From Isoperla grammatica (taxonomy: Eukaryota; Arthropoda; Insecta; Plecoptera; Perlodidae): 64,000 nucleotides of DNA. Positions within the stretch are counted from its first letter, which is position 1. The number at the start of each line of letters is the position of its first letter. This document shows positions 1 to 10,963 of the stretch, in pieces. A program made the translations under genes and the position numbers. The stretch spans positions 35,888,687 to 35,952,686 of the forward strand of contig OX246749.1 of assembly GCA_945910005.1 (NCBI GenBank). Reading direction: 5' to 3'. A model generated the notes under the pieces. That model was not told the DNA's origin and searched no databases. It was given only the letters and a program-made list of their open reading frames with translations.

Positions 1-232
1 TGGACAAACAACAAGCTGTCAAAAAAATTTGTTTTCTGATTTTGGAAAACAAAACAAAAAACAAACAAATACACATACACAAAACATTCACTTAGTCGTT
101 GTCCATCATTAAAAGTTTTTAATGGCGAGCAGTTACTATTGCTACACTTATTTTTATTTCTATGGTTGCAATTTTATTATTTTGACAGCTGATTGTTTGT
201 CCATCAGTTCGGATGTGACGTCAGTTGCGGGT
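1..232. repeat. Dispersed miniature element, copy 1
   Basis: This stretch matches 18345-18610 closely along its length, from the shared start TGGACAAACAACAAGCTGTC to the shared end TTGCGGGTTCCCTATA. The other copy has inverted ends (18321-18571), so this is a miniature DNA transposon. Here the right inverted end is internally deleted, and the left end is cut by the window edge. Confidence 0.7.
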
Positions 233-692
233 TCCCTATACTCTGCTGTCTCATACACATTGTCAAGGTCCGTAAATCCCCTGGCGGGGGCTCGTCGAAC
301 TCCCACGCATTGTTAATATCACCCGCATTCTATTACCATACATTCATCAATACTCATTACCGTTACTAGCTAATGGAGTACAATGCAGTTACACATCTTT
401 ACATATCAGTTTCAATTACATGTATGAATCATGGCTGGTCAACAATTAAACGATAGTTGAGCAATTTAATTTTAGCTAATTATGATAGGTATGAGTTGTA
501 TGAAAATAAAGTTCCCCCAACGAAAGTATTCTGATGCTTACGACACAGCCGAGTCGAAGGAGACAATTTAATTTTCTACTTCGCTAATTCCTACCGTCTA
601 ATCTAAACACGTCCATTGGGTATAAATTAAGACCTTCTGTTGGTTACCTGGAACGGTGGGTGTAGCCAAACTGCCTGTGTACTCGACATACC
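233..692. other. No gene seen
   Basis: I see no sustained open frame, RNA gene or clear repeat structure in this AT-rich stretch. Confidence 0.5.
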
Positions 693-844
693 TTTTTCAG
701 AATTGATCTAGGACCCTTAGATAGAGCTAATCACGGCCTTCTAGATCTTCAATGACAACAATGCACAACAGTGAAAAATTCACCTTAACATAACTATCAA
801 GGACCCTTAGATAGAGCAAATCACTGCTTTATAGGTTCTGAAAA
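693..844. mobile_element. Short TIR element (MITE), copy 1
   Basis: Starts near TTTTCAGAATTGAT and ends near GTTCTGAAAA, so the ends are inverted. The interior closely matches 10262-10409, including two copies of a GGACCCTTAGATAGAGC-type motif. It has no coding content. The family is unassigned. Confidence 0.6.
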
Positions 845-1347
845 TCATCTATAAAGCCGAACCAAAGACACCGTTGTCCTTACAAAGACCCTACTATGTC
901 GGGTATATGTTTTATCTCACCAACAGTGTCGCCAAAGCACTTAAACTCTCATTAAATTAAGACGACCCACACAATCTCCTATCGGTAATACAGTATCCTA
1001 ATTGATCGATCATCGAATGTCCTTTTCGGTCCTCGCCGGTCGAAACGTCGTGTAGTTCGACTCGTAAACCGATGTTTCCTACTATTTTATCTGTTTATTT
1101 CGAGATGGAGCCCATCGCAACCAGCCCAAAACTTGTATTTTACGATCTAAACAAGTTTTTTTTTCTCCTTAGTCAAACCTATAGCATAGAAATGTCTAAT
1201 TCCCCTTATGAGTCGTTCTATTGTCCTTGTGACAAACATTGACTGTGGTTTGGTAGGTAGGAGCGTTTGTGGATGAGCATTATCATTCTTCCAATGCGTG
1301 AGGTCCTGAGTTCGATTAATAGAGAAATGTATAATTTCCCTTATGGG

Positions 1348-2455
1348 CAGTGGTGTATTCGAGCCTGGGCGGGCCTGGGCGCCGCCTAGGCACTTTTATT
1401 TGAAGGCTAGGCTAGCCCAGGTAATTTTTAACCCTTTGAGGCCCAGCAAATCCATTTGGAATCGTACTTAACCATAATATTTTGATCATAGCTCACATGC
1501 CCAATGATGCCACCTGGAATCACGGTACAAAAACGCTTTTAAATTGTGTTGAAATTTTTTTTCTGGCTACAAATCGAACAACATTTACACGTTATGGACA
1601 ATATTCAAAAATAGAAAGTGTAAAAGGATGAATATTTTCTCATTTTTGATAATTTTCTGGGACATTCAGATATTAATAACAATGCTAATTTCCATGCGAT
1701 TTTCCAAATTCTTTTTTCATATAACTCAAAGTCTGCTACCTAATTGTTGGAAGTCCAAGAACTATCAATTCATGAAACATTTTGGGAATTAATTAAAACT
1801 CAAAAAAATGTCCCGAACCTTAAAAAAATGATACTATAATTTTGAAAAAAAATGTAAAAATCTTGAAAAAAATCAAGAGTTTTATTGGTGCCGTATGTTT
1901 TTTGATATCAAGAATTAATGTGGGCCTCAAAGGGTTAACAGTCAACAGCCCCGTATTATACCATTACAATACATACACGAAGCCCTACATTGCTAAACAA
2001 AGAACAGCCAGGCGTAAGAAAAAAGTTTTCTATAATTGTAGTAGCAAAAATACGCATGACCAAATATACATAGCTTCGAAACGATAAAAGAAAAAAATAG
2101 TTTTTTTCCAGGCATTAAATTTGACAGTTGTTATGAGATGATATCTTTATTAGCATCTTTGATTGTAATGCATAGCACATACATTTGAACACAATCGGTG
2201 GCTGCTGTGGTCTATAGGACTCCTTGTGGATAATTAAAATCGTCCGATTTCATTGTTCTATCTGACAGACTATACTATGGGGCTAAAAAAATTCTAAATA
2301 CATGTATGGCCTCAGAATTTTTTCTCAAAAACGTCCCCTCAAGTTCTTTAACACCGTTCAATTTGTGTAACATCGTCCCCCCCCCCCCCCCCAACCCTCC
2401 GTACACACGTAAATTCGACCGCCCAGGCACCTTATAGTTTAGGAATACACCACTG
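1348..2455. mobile_element. Non-autonomous hAT-like element with 8-bp TSD
   Basis: The ends are inverted: CAGTGGTGTATTC at the left and GAATACACCACTG at the right. They are flanked by a perfect 8-bp direct repeat, CTTATGGG, at 1340-1347 and 2456-2463. An 8-bp target duplication is the signature of hAT transposition. No transposase frame is visible. A second element (1428-1938) is nested inside, and a poly-C run lies near 2378-2392. Confidence 0.85.
1428..1938. mobile_element. Nested piggyBac-like MITE with TTAA ends
   Basis: Bounded by TTAA at both ends, with inverted termini TTAACCCTTTGAGGCCCA (left) and TGGGCCTCAAAGGGTTAA (right, from 1921). TTAA target duplication and CCCTTT-type termini are typical of piggyBac elements. 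The element is about 511 bp and has no transposase. It lies within the 1348-2455 element, so it inserted later. Confidence 0.75.
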
Positions 2456-2463
2456 CTTATGGG

Positions 2464-3059
2464 CCATTTCATTAGTGTTAGTGATAGTTTTAGGCAAATC
2501 TTTCTTCTTTGATAGCTGTATTTCCTTCATTCTATTAGAATGTAAGAATTTATTTCAAGGAAACTTTAAACCATAGAGAAATAAAACAGGCTATGAACAA
2601 GAAAACAGTTTGTTTCCTTCTTCTGAATTATAGTCAAATGACTATGAGTACAATTTATGTTTATAAATGCTAATTTCTTCCATTTATTACGATTACTGTA
2701 TAATAACACTCACCTCTCAATGAAAATCATCTTATTACGGATTGGAACAGCGAGTCTTGTCGAGAAGTCGCCGGTTCGATTCCGGCCACCAGCAATCATG
2801 GAAAGTTTACAGCAAAGATTCCTACGAAAAACAATATTGTCATTTATCAGACAGCACACGCAACCTAGGACCAAAATTGGAAACTAAGTACTTCCTTATC
2901 GATAAAGAAGTTTGTTTTCTAACAGGTAACTTCTTTGTCGACTGGGAGCCAACAAAAAACACGGCCAGGTAGAGCGAGCGTCTATATCGATACATATCGA
3001 TCAGTCGACTGCAAGGATCGACTGTTGACTCACACAGGCAGTGACATTTTTGTTTAGAA
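2464..3059. other. Upstream region of RABL2
   Basis: This holds the presumed promoter and 5' UTR of the RABL2 gene. No canonical TATA box could be placed. A solitary tRNA T-arm-like hairpin (GCCGGTTCGATTCCGGC, 2770-2786) is present, but no matching acceptor or D arm was found, so it is not called a tRNA. Confidence 0.4.
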
Positions 3060-3166
3060 ATGGCTGGAGATGACAGCAAAGAAATCAACTACGACGAGAA
3101 AAATGGGAAAAACGACTTTGCTATTAAAGTTATATGTTTGGGAGATAGCGCCGTGGGAAAATCTAA
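3060..3166 (+). CDS. RABL2: RABL2 exon 1
   Basis: Begins at ATG 3060 and includes the P-loop GDSAVGKS. It ends in AAA TCT AA before the donor GTAAGT at 3167, leaving two bases of the next Lys codon. Confidence 0.95.
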
Positions 3167-5811
3167 GTAAGTTGATTCATATCAGAAAATTTCATGAAGA
3201 TATTCTAAGTTTTGTAAAAGTAATTGAGGTTTTTATGTTTTCTAGGTTGGTCGAGAGATTTCTTGTAGATGATTATATACCTATTCAAATGTCTACGTTT
3301 GCCTTAAATTTAATGCGTCACGAAACAACTGTGGATAATGAACCAGTAACTGTAGGTAAGTGGCTGAATGACATAAAACATTAGTTATATGGGTAATCTA
3401 GGCCTGTCTGGGATAGCCTAACTTCGGTTTAGGGGCGTAGCCTTTTGCATAGACCTGCTCTAAATTAAATTGCCAGGTAAGCTTAGGCCGTATCTACATT
3501 AATCTGGTTTTATTATTGGACCTTTCACAAGGGCTATCCACAGGCTACTTAACCTTTAAAACAATCAATTACTGCAATTAACCGTACGTAACGTACTTGC
3601 CTAAACGTAGGCTAGTGTGTGTTGTGCAGACTTCTTGTCCATTATACTGTAATGGTTTATAGGCCTACATTGGCTGTGGATATTCGTACGGTCAACCGTA
3701 TAATTAGTGGAAAATTATACGTACGGTCAATGATTTGATTGGATGGAGGCCGTGGTCGGCCATTAGCGGCTGCCATGTTGTTTCATGGACGAAGTGGTAC
3801 CAACCTTAAATTGCGTCACTGCCCCTTAGTCACTGCCGTTAAACCCCTCCCCTAACCTACTTGACGTTGGTAGACCTGTCACTGCGCAGCCATAGTGTAA
3901 TGGGCTGACCGTACTAATATCCACTATGTTATACATTTCAGTAAGATAGTCTGCATCAAATTAATGAATGCAAATTAGGCTCTAACTAAGTAGGTAACGT
4001 GTTACGTTTCAGACATTTGGGACACCGCCGGACAGGAGATGTTTCAGTCGATGCATCCATCCTACTATCATCAAGCACACGCGTGCATTCTAGTCTTTGA
4101 TGCCACAAGAAAGATAACGTACAAAAATCTCACCAATTGGTAAGCAAGCGTTGACCCGCACTTTGTAATCTGGAGATCATCATCATCATTCATCATCATT
4201 ATCCATCGCCGTTTCCCGCTTCTGGCAGGGTCAGCTTGGGTTTCACAACCAAATTTGTCCACCTCTTCCTATCTTCCCACAATCGTACTTCCTCTACTTG
4301 CTCCCAGTTCTCTCCTCTTTTCTGTAAGTCTTCAGCAATCTTTTCCTTCCATCTCCTCTTTCCTTCCTCGTCTTCTTCTTCCCTTGATCTTTTTTTCATA
4401 TATTCTCCTGGGCATCTGGAGATCTTATGTGCCACAAATCAGTTTACAATAAACTACACATGACCTAACCGACTGAGAACGCAATAGGTACATTCCAAAA
4501 GTAGATATTAATTAGAAGCTAGAGAAGTAGAAAACTAGGTAGGCTACTATTGCACTGGGGGTAGGCCTACCCGTAAAGTGGACCTGCAGAAACTCAACAG
4601 TAGATAACCCCCTAACCGGTGTACTGATAGCACGTTATCTTATCGCCTTTACCGCCAAAGGTATCGCGCCTACTGTTCGAGTTTCTGCACCAGAGATAGA
4701 TAGCGGCTTCCTTTTACTTCAGTGTAACTGAGTTTCTATAGGTGGACATTCTGCGTTCCCTTGCACTGGTAATGTAGTTTTGTATTGGTACTATGTTTGT
4801 TGTTTTTTTAAAAATAAAATAAATCTGAATTTGTTATTTTTCATATTAATTTTCGGGGTCTAATTAACTGTGCAGAAAGTATGTAGGTACGCTACGTAAT
4901 ATGTACGCTACATAACGTGCGCTCTCTCTCGCAGGTACAGCGAACTGCGGCAATACCGGCCGAACATTCCCGTCTACTGTGCGGCAAACAAGATTGACGC
5001 CAACTTGGAGGTCACCAAGAAGTCGTTCGCCTTCCCGGAAAAGGTCAACACACCTCTGTACTTCGTATCCGCCTCGGACGGTACCAACGTCGTCAAGGTA
5101 CGAACTCGACCGTTTTATTCGAAAACAAACGTATTAACGGTGGATAGCTCGCAATGTTAAATTGCGAGCAAAATTAGCGATATTTTATCGATATCTTTAA
5201 AACGCTTTGGAAGATATTGAAAAGTAATCCCTATGCGCGGAATTTGCTTTCGTGTCAGCCAAGCAAAGAATTTAAAACGTTCAATTATTGAAGGCTTAGT
5301 TATTCCAATCTCTATTTCTGTAATTCATTCAATTATCGAAATAACAATCGTAACAATTAGGCCGACAAAATTAGAAAGTTTGCAAAAATCCATTTTTTAG
5401 CTGATACAAATCAAATTCGGTGGTGGAATCACTTTTTCAATATCTTGAAGCATCGTCAAGACATCAATTCAAAACCGTTTGGCCCATCTTTAGTGTTAAT
5501 TTTCCAAAAGTTAACGCTAAATTAGTTAGGGCCGGTTTTACAATCTCCTAATACGAAAGTTATTTGTAGCAATTAAGCTATTTCGAGGATTTCAAGGGTT
5601 CTGATTGGTGGTTGCCATCGCTATTCGACGAATACGTAGTTATTGGGACATTGTAAGACTGGACCTTAGTATTTAATGCTTCGGAGATTCTAAACCGAGC
5701 GTGGTCTTGTTTCCGCAGCTGTTTAGGGACGCGTTCAAGGGGGCGGTGAAATACAAGAAGAATCCGACCGACATCAACGATCAGATAATGGAGGAGCTGG
5801 AACGAGTGTGA
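3060..5811 (+). CDS. RABL2: RABL2-like small GTPase (whole gene, five exons)
   Basis: Five exons (3060-3166, 3246-3355, 4013-4139, 4935-5097, 5719-5811) join in phase to 600 nt, or 199 codons plus TGA. Every intron is GT-AG. The protein carries the GTPase boxes in order: GDSAVGKS (P-loop, about residues 29-36), DTAGQE, NKID and a SAS G5 motif. The K-L-V/M-E-R-F after the P-loop and the T-A-G-Q-E-x-F-Q-S-M-H-x-S-Y-Y-H stretch are diagnostic of RABL2 rather than classical Rabs. There is no C-terminal prenylation cysteine, as known for RABL2, which loads intraflagellar transport complexes at the ciliary base. The acidic C-terminal tail of vertebrate RABL2 (about 229 residues) is missing: this protein ends soon after the last helix. 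The start ATG gives the expected short N-terminal lead. Confidence 0.95.
3246..3355 (+). CDS. RABL2: RABL2 exon 2
   Basis: The acceptor is TTTTCTAG. The exon encodes LVERFLVDDYIPIQMSTFAL and the switch I region, and ends one base into an Asp codon before GTAAGT. The preceding intron is only 79 bp. Confidence 0.95.
3676..3923. mobile_element. Inverted-repeat MITE in RABL2 intron 2
   Basis: Inverted ends GTGGATATTCGTACGGTCA (3676-3694) and TGACCGTACTAATATCCAC (3905-3923) differ at one position. There is no coding content. No target duplication was established. Confidence 0.5.
4013..4139 (+). CDS. RABL2: RABL2 exon 3
   Basis: The acceptor is GTTTCAG. The exon encodes DIWDTAGQEMFQSMHPSYYH and continues to NLTNW, ending in TG before GTAAGC. 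It holds the G3 box and the Q-to-M segment typical of RABL2. Confidence 0.95.
4199..4435 (-). pseudogene. LINE ORF2 C-terminal fragment
   Basis: A minus-strand open segment in RABL2 intron 3 contains WEQVEEVRLWEDRKRW followed by a short tail. The W-E-D-R-x-x-W motif recurs at 45457-45771 and 34470-34616, which are other remnants of non-LTR retrotransposon C-termini. It is 5' truncated and not expected to be functional. A (CAT)n run flanks it at 4165-4200. Confidence 0.55.
4586..4688. repeat. Small inverted repeat
   Basis: GCAGAAACTCAACAGTAG (4586-4603) is inverted at 4670-4688 with one extra base. It is probably a miniature element remnant in RABL2 intron 3. Confidence 0.45.
4935..5097 (+). 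CDS. RABL2: RABL2 exon 4
   Basis: The acceptor is CTCTCTCGCAG. The exon encodes YSELRQYRPNIPVYCAANKID and FVSASDGTNVVK, so it contains the G4 and G5 boxes. It ends in phase 0 before GTACGA. Confidence 0.95.
5719..5811 (+). CDS. RABL2: RABL2 exon 5 and stop
   Basis: The acceptor is GTTTCCGCAG. The exon encodes LFRDAFKGAVKYKKNP and finishes EELERV before TGA at 5809-5811. The preceding 621-bp intron holds nothing else recognisable. Confidence 0.95.
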   Translation: MFRDAFKGAVKYKKNPTDINDQIMEELERV

Positions 5812-6050
5812 GAGAGACCGAAGCAGTCGGACCGCACGAAGAAGAGAGAGAGACAATAAGAACGCCGACGCGATTTACCAAAGATTTAACGACGCACAGT
5901 CCGCAAACTAGTCTGTTGATTTGTTTTCTTTTTTTACAAAATGTTCTCGTTGACGACGAGCGACGAAGAATCCAAATAACCTGTTTCTATAGGCCTATTT
6001 ATGTAATTCTTATTAAAATAATTTTTATATTTATTTATTTACCGAGTTAA
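5812..6050 (+). other. RABL2: RABL2 3' UTR
   Basis: Non-coding sequence after the stop. A variant polyadenylation signal ATTAAA is at 6012-6017, followed by a T-rich stretch, so cleavage is expected shortly downstream. The exact site is an inference. Confidence 0.5.
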
Positions 6051-6067
6051 ATCTTAAAAGGATGAGC

Positions 6068-6431
6068 GAAGGATACCTCTACGTCAAAACCCGCAGAAAA
6101 TGTTCAAGTTTTAATTATATCTCAAGATAGGAACACAACATCAAAAATCTGAAACTACACAGCGCTGTGGTTTGGTAAGCCCTACACACTGAATGATAAA
6201 TGTATTTAACGTTATCATCAGTATGACTGTGATAAGTAATTCCTTAGTAATTTAAATAAATCGTTATCACAGTCATACTGATGATAACGTTAAATACATT
6301 TATCATTCAGTGTGTAGGGAGTACCAAACCACAGCGCTATGTAGAATCTGATTTTTGATGTTGTGTTTCAATCTTGAGATATAGTTAAAAGATGAAAATT
6401 TTCTGCGGTTTTTGACGTAGAGGTATCCTTC
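6068..6431. mobile_element. Fold-back element with ~165-bp arms
   Basis: Nearly the whole segment is an inverted repeat. The left arm begins GAAGGATACCTCTACGTC, the right arm ends with its complement near 6431, and they meet around an AT-rich centre at about 6240-6262. A shorter relative with the same ends lies at 28613-28778. Confidence 0.75.
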
Positions 6432-6799
6432 CCTCTTAACATAGGTTATTTAACAGATTATTTTTATGTTTTTTATAATTTTTTTTTTTTATAAAAAAAG
6501 AATTACCAAGAGACACTTTACCCTGGGACAGAGGAAAACCTTCAGATTGCAACAGGTCAGAATCTAACCCACTAGGACTTTTCAAAGTTGTGTGTATACT
6601 ATTATTAAATCACGACATATCGTAAGTGGATACAACTGTAATATGTGGCTCATACCTCGTATCTAAAGTAGGCTAGGCTACTTATGACTAGCACAATATT
6701 TTAGTGATGAATTGATGATATTATTAATTGAAATTGATTGGTGCATCCAATTTGTTTTTTAATTTTAATACATATACCAAGAATATTAAGGCTCGAATC

Positions 6800-6955
6800 C
6801 ATAGTCGTTCCTCACATGCTCCTCAACTCAGCCTTTCCTCAGACTCGCCCAACCACCAATCACAGAGCAGCATTGCCACGTGGACTGCTCTGTGATTGGT
6901 GGTTGGGCGAGTCTGAGGAAAGGCTGAGTTGAGGAGCCCGTGAGGAACGACTATG
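6800..6955. repeat. Long perfect-type hairpin, 71-bp arms
   Basis: Arms 6800-6870 and 6885-6955 are complementary with only a few mismatches around a 14-base loop. It could extrude as a cruciform. It is probably a fold-back transposon remnant. Confidence 0.85.
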
Positions 6956-9900
6956 CATTTGACCCTTAGAGGCCTTCATATTGTTCTAAAGAAGAAGTGT
7001 ACATTCCTAAAGTTTGTACTGGTAGTTACGTCGGCCAATCATCGGCCAAGGGTATTCGACTCCTGCCATTAGAGTATACCGAATTGGAAATATACATATG
7101 TAGCGAGGATTCGGAAAATGGTAAAACTGTGTAATTCACAAGCAGTCAGCTGCTTTAAAAGTACAGTTTAGTAACCAATTTAATAAATAATATTTAAGCA
7201 TATATATATATATAAGCATAATCAAAATCAAAATACTAATAATTAATGAGAACGTGTGTTGTATTGGGGAGAACCAAATCATACAAACAAACCGAAATAT
7301 GCAGAGTACACTAATAATTTTCAAACAAAGATTTCAAAATAACAGTTGGTTGAGTTAATTTGGTTATGTTTTATCAAGAGACAAATTTATTTACCTTTAG
7401 GGTTGCCATATTTTGAAGTCTGTCTCCGACCGCTACAACCAGACCTATTGCAGCTAGGGTTTATTTGTACTACGTAACCTGCCCTGCAACAAAAGTTATA
7501 GCTCACAGTTCTTCCCCTCAACCTGTCATCTACGCTTGCCAAAATTTATTATAAGTTGGGGTAAATGAAACCCAAATGGATTTTTGCAAATCCCACCACA
7601 AGCCCAACCTTAACATCCGTTGCATCTCCACCCCCAGCTTATACACCCCCCCCCCCCCCCCTTTGCCAACAGCTCACTAGATTCAGTTCTCTCTATTTAT
7701 TGAAGGTCACGTTGACCGAAAACGTTATTTTAAGTTCCGTTTGTGTTATGTATTTTATTTTTATGTTCCTCTATTGCTGCGATAGACAGCAAATGAACAC
7801 CTCTATTCAGGTAAGCTCTTGGCATCCTATCTCTCCCATGCAATTACATAAACAAAACATTAAGTATAAATAAACGATATTTCACTGTGTATGATTTGAT
7901 CTTTAGGTACAGAACAGTAGCATTTATTACTGTGGGTTTTAATGTTTTGTTTACTTATTTCCCCCCAATGTACGACACTTGTTCTCCTATACGATTAAAT
8001 CAACCATTGAGCCTTCTAAATTAAACATAAGGAAATATGAATATGTCGTAGGTTTAGCTATAGATAAAGCCCTACCCACAGTTATTGTTGGCATCACAAT
8101 CGAGATCGTAGGAAAATAGTCCGTCCATAATCGATACCGTTCACAAACTACTGTAGGTATGTTCAGAGAGATGCTATGTCATCATTTTGTAAATTTGCTC
8201 TTTCTCTAAATTCTATTTGGGATCATCGGCATTGCAGTTGTAGAACACATTTCGCGATTCGATCCCGATTGCGTCATTACGATTTAGTTGTGAACAGCAC
8301 CATAACAAACCAAATAATTTCCCGATTGCGATCTCGATCCGACAATTGTGGCTAAGGCTTTAGTACCACTGAAATATACAATAGTTAGTTACACTAGCAT
8401 GCAGTACGTACATAGCGTAGAAACATTTATCATTATCGAAATAAACTTTGCCATGTAAATAATGTAAAATATTTAAATAGCATAATTAGTGTGTGAATTG
8501 TTACACGCAAATATATAGGAAATCTCCCATTAATATGCTTTATCGTTCGTTATATAGTCAACTCTTCTAGTCAATTAGATCTCTATTTATTGGAGTGTAG
8601 TATACTACACCCAATTACTCGGGTTATATTTTACGGTTGGCTCTATCTCGTACCGTAATTTCTTGGGATTTTTCTTATACATTTGCAAAACAGTTTTAAA
8701 GTTTTGAAAATACTCTTTAAATGGCTGTTATTTTTAACACTGATTTTATACCCTTAAAAAAATAAAATTCTACATTTTTTATCAAGTACTGAATGTGAAA
8801 TTCATGAAAGTATTAATGTAGATACAGGGGTAAATAAATAGATAAGTCATGCATACTAGTCAAGACGTGTTGTGATCTGTAGAAACGCACTGGTTTTTAG
8901 CGGCGAGAATGATTGCGAGTTGCGACGATATGTTGGAAATAAAGAGAAACGTGCACAAATACTGCTATCGATTTCAATTAATTATCTTCCCTTTTATCCT
9001 TCGTTGTACCCAATCACAGTTCTGCATGTGTAACTATAGTTTACAAAAGGCATGGGCAACTGTATTAATAATATTATTCAATAATTATTAATTAATTAAA
9101 TTAAATTAATTAATTAATAATTATTAATTAATTGTATCATTAATTTTGTAACAACTTGACAAATCTTATCTTGTAAAAAATGTCTTTTAGATACTAATAT
9201 TGTAGGTATATAGGCCTACAGTAGTTCTGTTGCATTAACTTGCAAGGTGGTGTCGTCAAGGATTACATACTAGGGAAGTGACGCATGCCACAACTACCAA
9301 CATAAATCTAGTCGTTTCTCGTTCTCATGTCTCCGGTATTGTAGTGATACTATCATCGCTTCTGTTGGCGGGCATTGTCTAGCCACATTCCATGCAGTGG
9401 ACAATAACAAGCAGGTGTTCAAATAGACTGCTTGGAGCTTTTATTTTACAGCTCGCAATGCTTATTAATGCGACGGAACTTTGGCCTCTTAACTTTTTAG
9501 CTAACTCGACATCTGGATATACTGTACGTGACTTCTTATTGCGTGATTCACCTTTTGAACAATACTCCCGTACATCTAATACGTGCAGTTTAAAATAGAA
9601 GAAAAAAAAGTTAAAATTTAAATTTAAATTTGCCACCCAAAAAATAAAACTTGGGTAAAACATGGTTTAAAAAATGAAATAGCTACGAGAAAGTGACAAT
9701 AACTATTCTAAACATAGAAATAATCAGGATAGAACCAACAACCACAACAACAAATCATGACTGAAAACATTTATTCAAAAAATGCTTTAGTACAACAAAC
9801 GACCCAAGTCGAAGTGTACAACAAATTTGGGTACAACACACATAGAAACTAATAATATAGTAACAACACTTTTATTCAAGAGTGTATAACCAAAACAATT

Positions 9901-9971
9901 GATAACGACAACATTTATAACACACACCCTCTCACCAGCTGACAATTTACGTTTTTTGATAATCTTACTTC
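6956..9971. other. Non-coding, AT-rich
   Basis: No supported gene. It contains a poly-C run (about 7647-7662), an AT palindrome of AATTAATTAATT type (about 9060-9135) and short scattered open frames that look random. Confidence 0.5.
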
Positions 9972-10015
9972 GACGGTCTCGGTTTCGACTCTAGACGTAC
10001 GAAACCGAGACCGTC
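9972..10015. repeat. Perfect 16-bp hairpin
   Basis: GACGGTCTCGGTTTCG (9972-9987) is exactly inverted at 10000-10015 around a 12-base loop. Its function is unknown. It resembles the tip of a fold-back element. Confidence 0.7.
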
Positions 10016-10261
10016 AAGATAATTTACGCAAACGAATCCCTTCCGACAATAAATGTGCCGTTATCTGGTTATTTAACACGGACACTCAGAATAATTGCCA
10101 CAGAGAAAGAATCAAAAGAAGAATAAAAAGATTAACACTAAATAACACAGATATAGGCCCAACATACAGTAGTAGTACATACATTATAGATCTAGTAACA
10201 CATAATATTGAAGCCTAGTGAAGATCTAACAATAAAATAAACATCAACAATAGATAGACCT

Positions 10262-10409
10262 TTTTCAGAATTGGTCAAGGATCCTTAGATAGAGCTAATC
10301 ACGACTTCAATGACAACAATGCACAACAGTGAAAAATGATGCACCTTAACATAACTATCAAGGACCCTTAGATAGAGCAAATCACGGCTTTCTATACCAA
10401 TTCTGAAAA
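10262..10409. mobile_element. Short TIR element (MITE), copy 2
   Basis: TTTTCAGAATTGGT at the left and ACCAATTCTGAAAA at the right are exact inverted ends. The interior matches 693-844. Confidence 0.7.
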
Positions 10410-10442
10410 TCATCTATTATTGAAACCATCTAGGCCTCGTTA

Positions 10443-10566
10443 CTTGAAACTACCAACAGGTTTGTTTGTCGGGATAAGATAAGTATGACTAGACAACATT
10501 GAGCTATGCTGTGAATCGATCATGCTTACTTCCTGAGAACGTTGCTTGACGGTAGCGGCGGCAGCC
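10443..10566 (-). other. Candidate terminal coding exon, unassigned
   Basis: On the minus strand a pyrimidine-rich acceptor (TTGTTTTATTTTAG) is followed by an open frame of about 41 codons ending in TAA near 10443. It starts AAAATVKQRSQEVSMIDSQH. I do not recognise the protein, and no phase-compatible upstream partner was established. It may be chance. Confidence 0.2.
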
Positions 10567-10841
10567 TAAAATAAAACAACTGTCCAATAAATATCGTGCA
10601 CAGTTTGGTTACAATATTACGTTTAAACATGTCAGTGTTTAATTAATTTAGAATAATATTGTAGTTTCACAGATTCTATCGAGTAATTATACGACAAATA
10701 AAATGTGCTAAGTTATTCTAAGCGACGTATGGCTTAGCTTCGTTCGGCCTAGACTTACGTTTCGGTAACCGTTTGCACCGATTTGAACGCTACAGTCGCT
10801 CTTTCGCGGTGGTGAAGTACGACAGAACGCTAACTTCATAG

Positions 10842-10963
10842 AACATTTCTTTATAAAGATGGTACTTTTACATGTGTAAGAACCTTTTGGGACCTCAAAA
10901 ACAATTTGTTAAATATAGATTGTTTTGTTATAAAGACGTTTGTTGTAAAGAAGTTTCACTGTA
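10842..10963. mobile_element. Pogo/Tigger-like MITE, partial
   Basis: Matches the interior and right end of 12102-12260, ending GAAGTTTCACTGTA. The left end is degraded. Confidence 0.5.

Noticed and set aside
2735..2800. tRNA gene upstream of RABL2
   Set aside because: Only a T-arm hairpin is present. No matching acceptor strand, D arm or anticodon arm was found.
4236..4463. Plus-strand serine-rich frames in RABL2 intron 3
   Set aside because: They are the antisense of the LINE C-terminal fragment on the minus strand.
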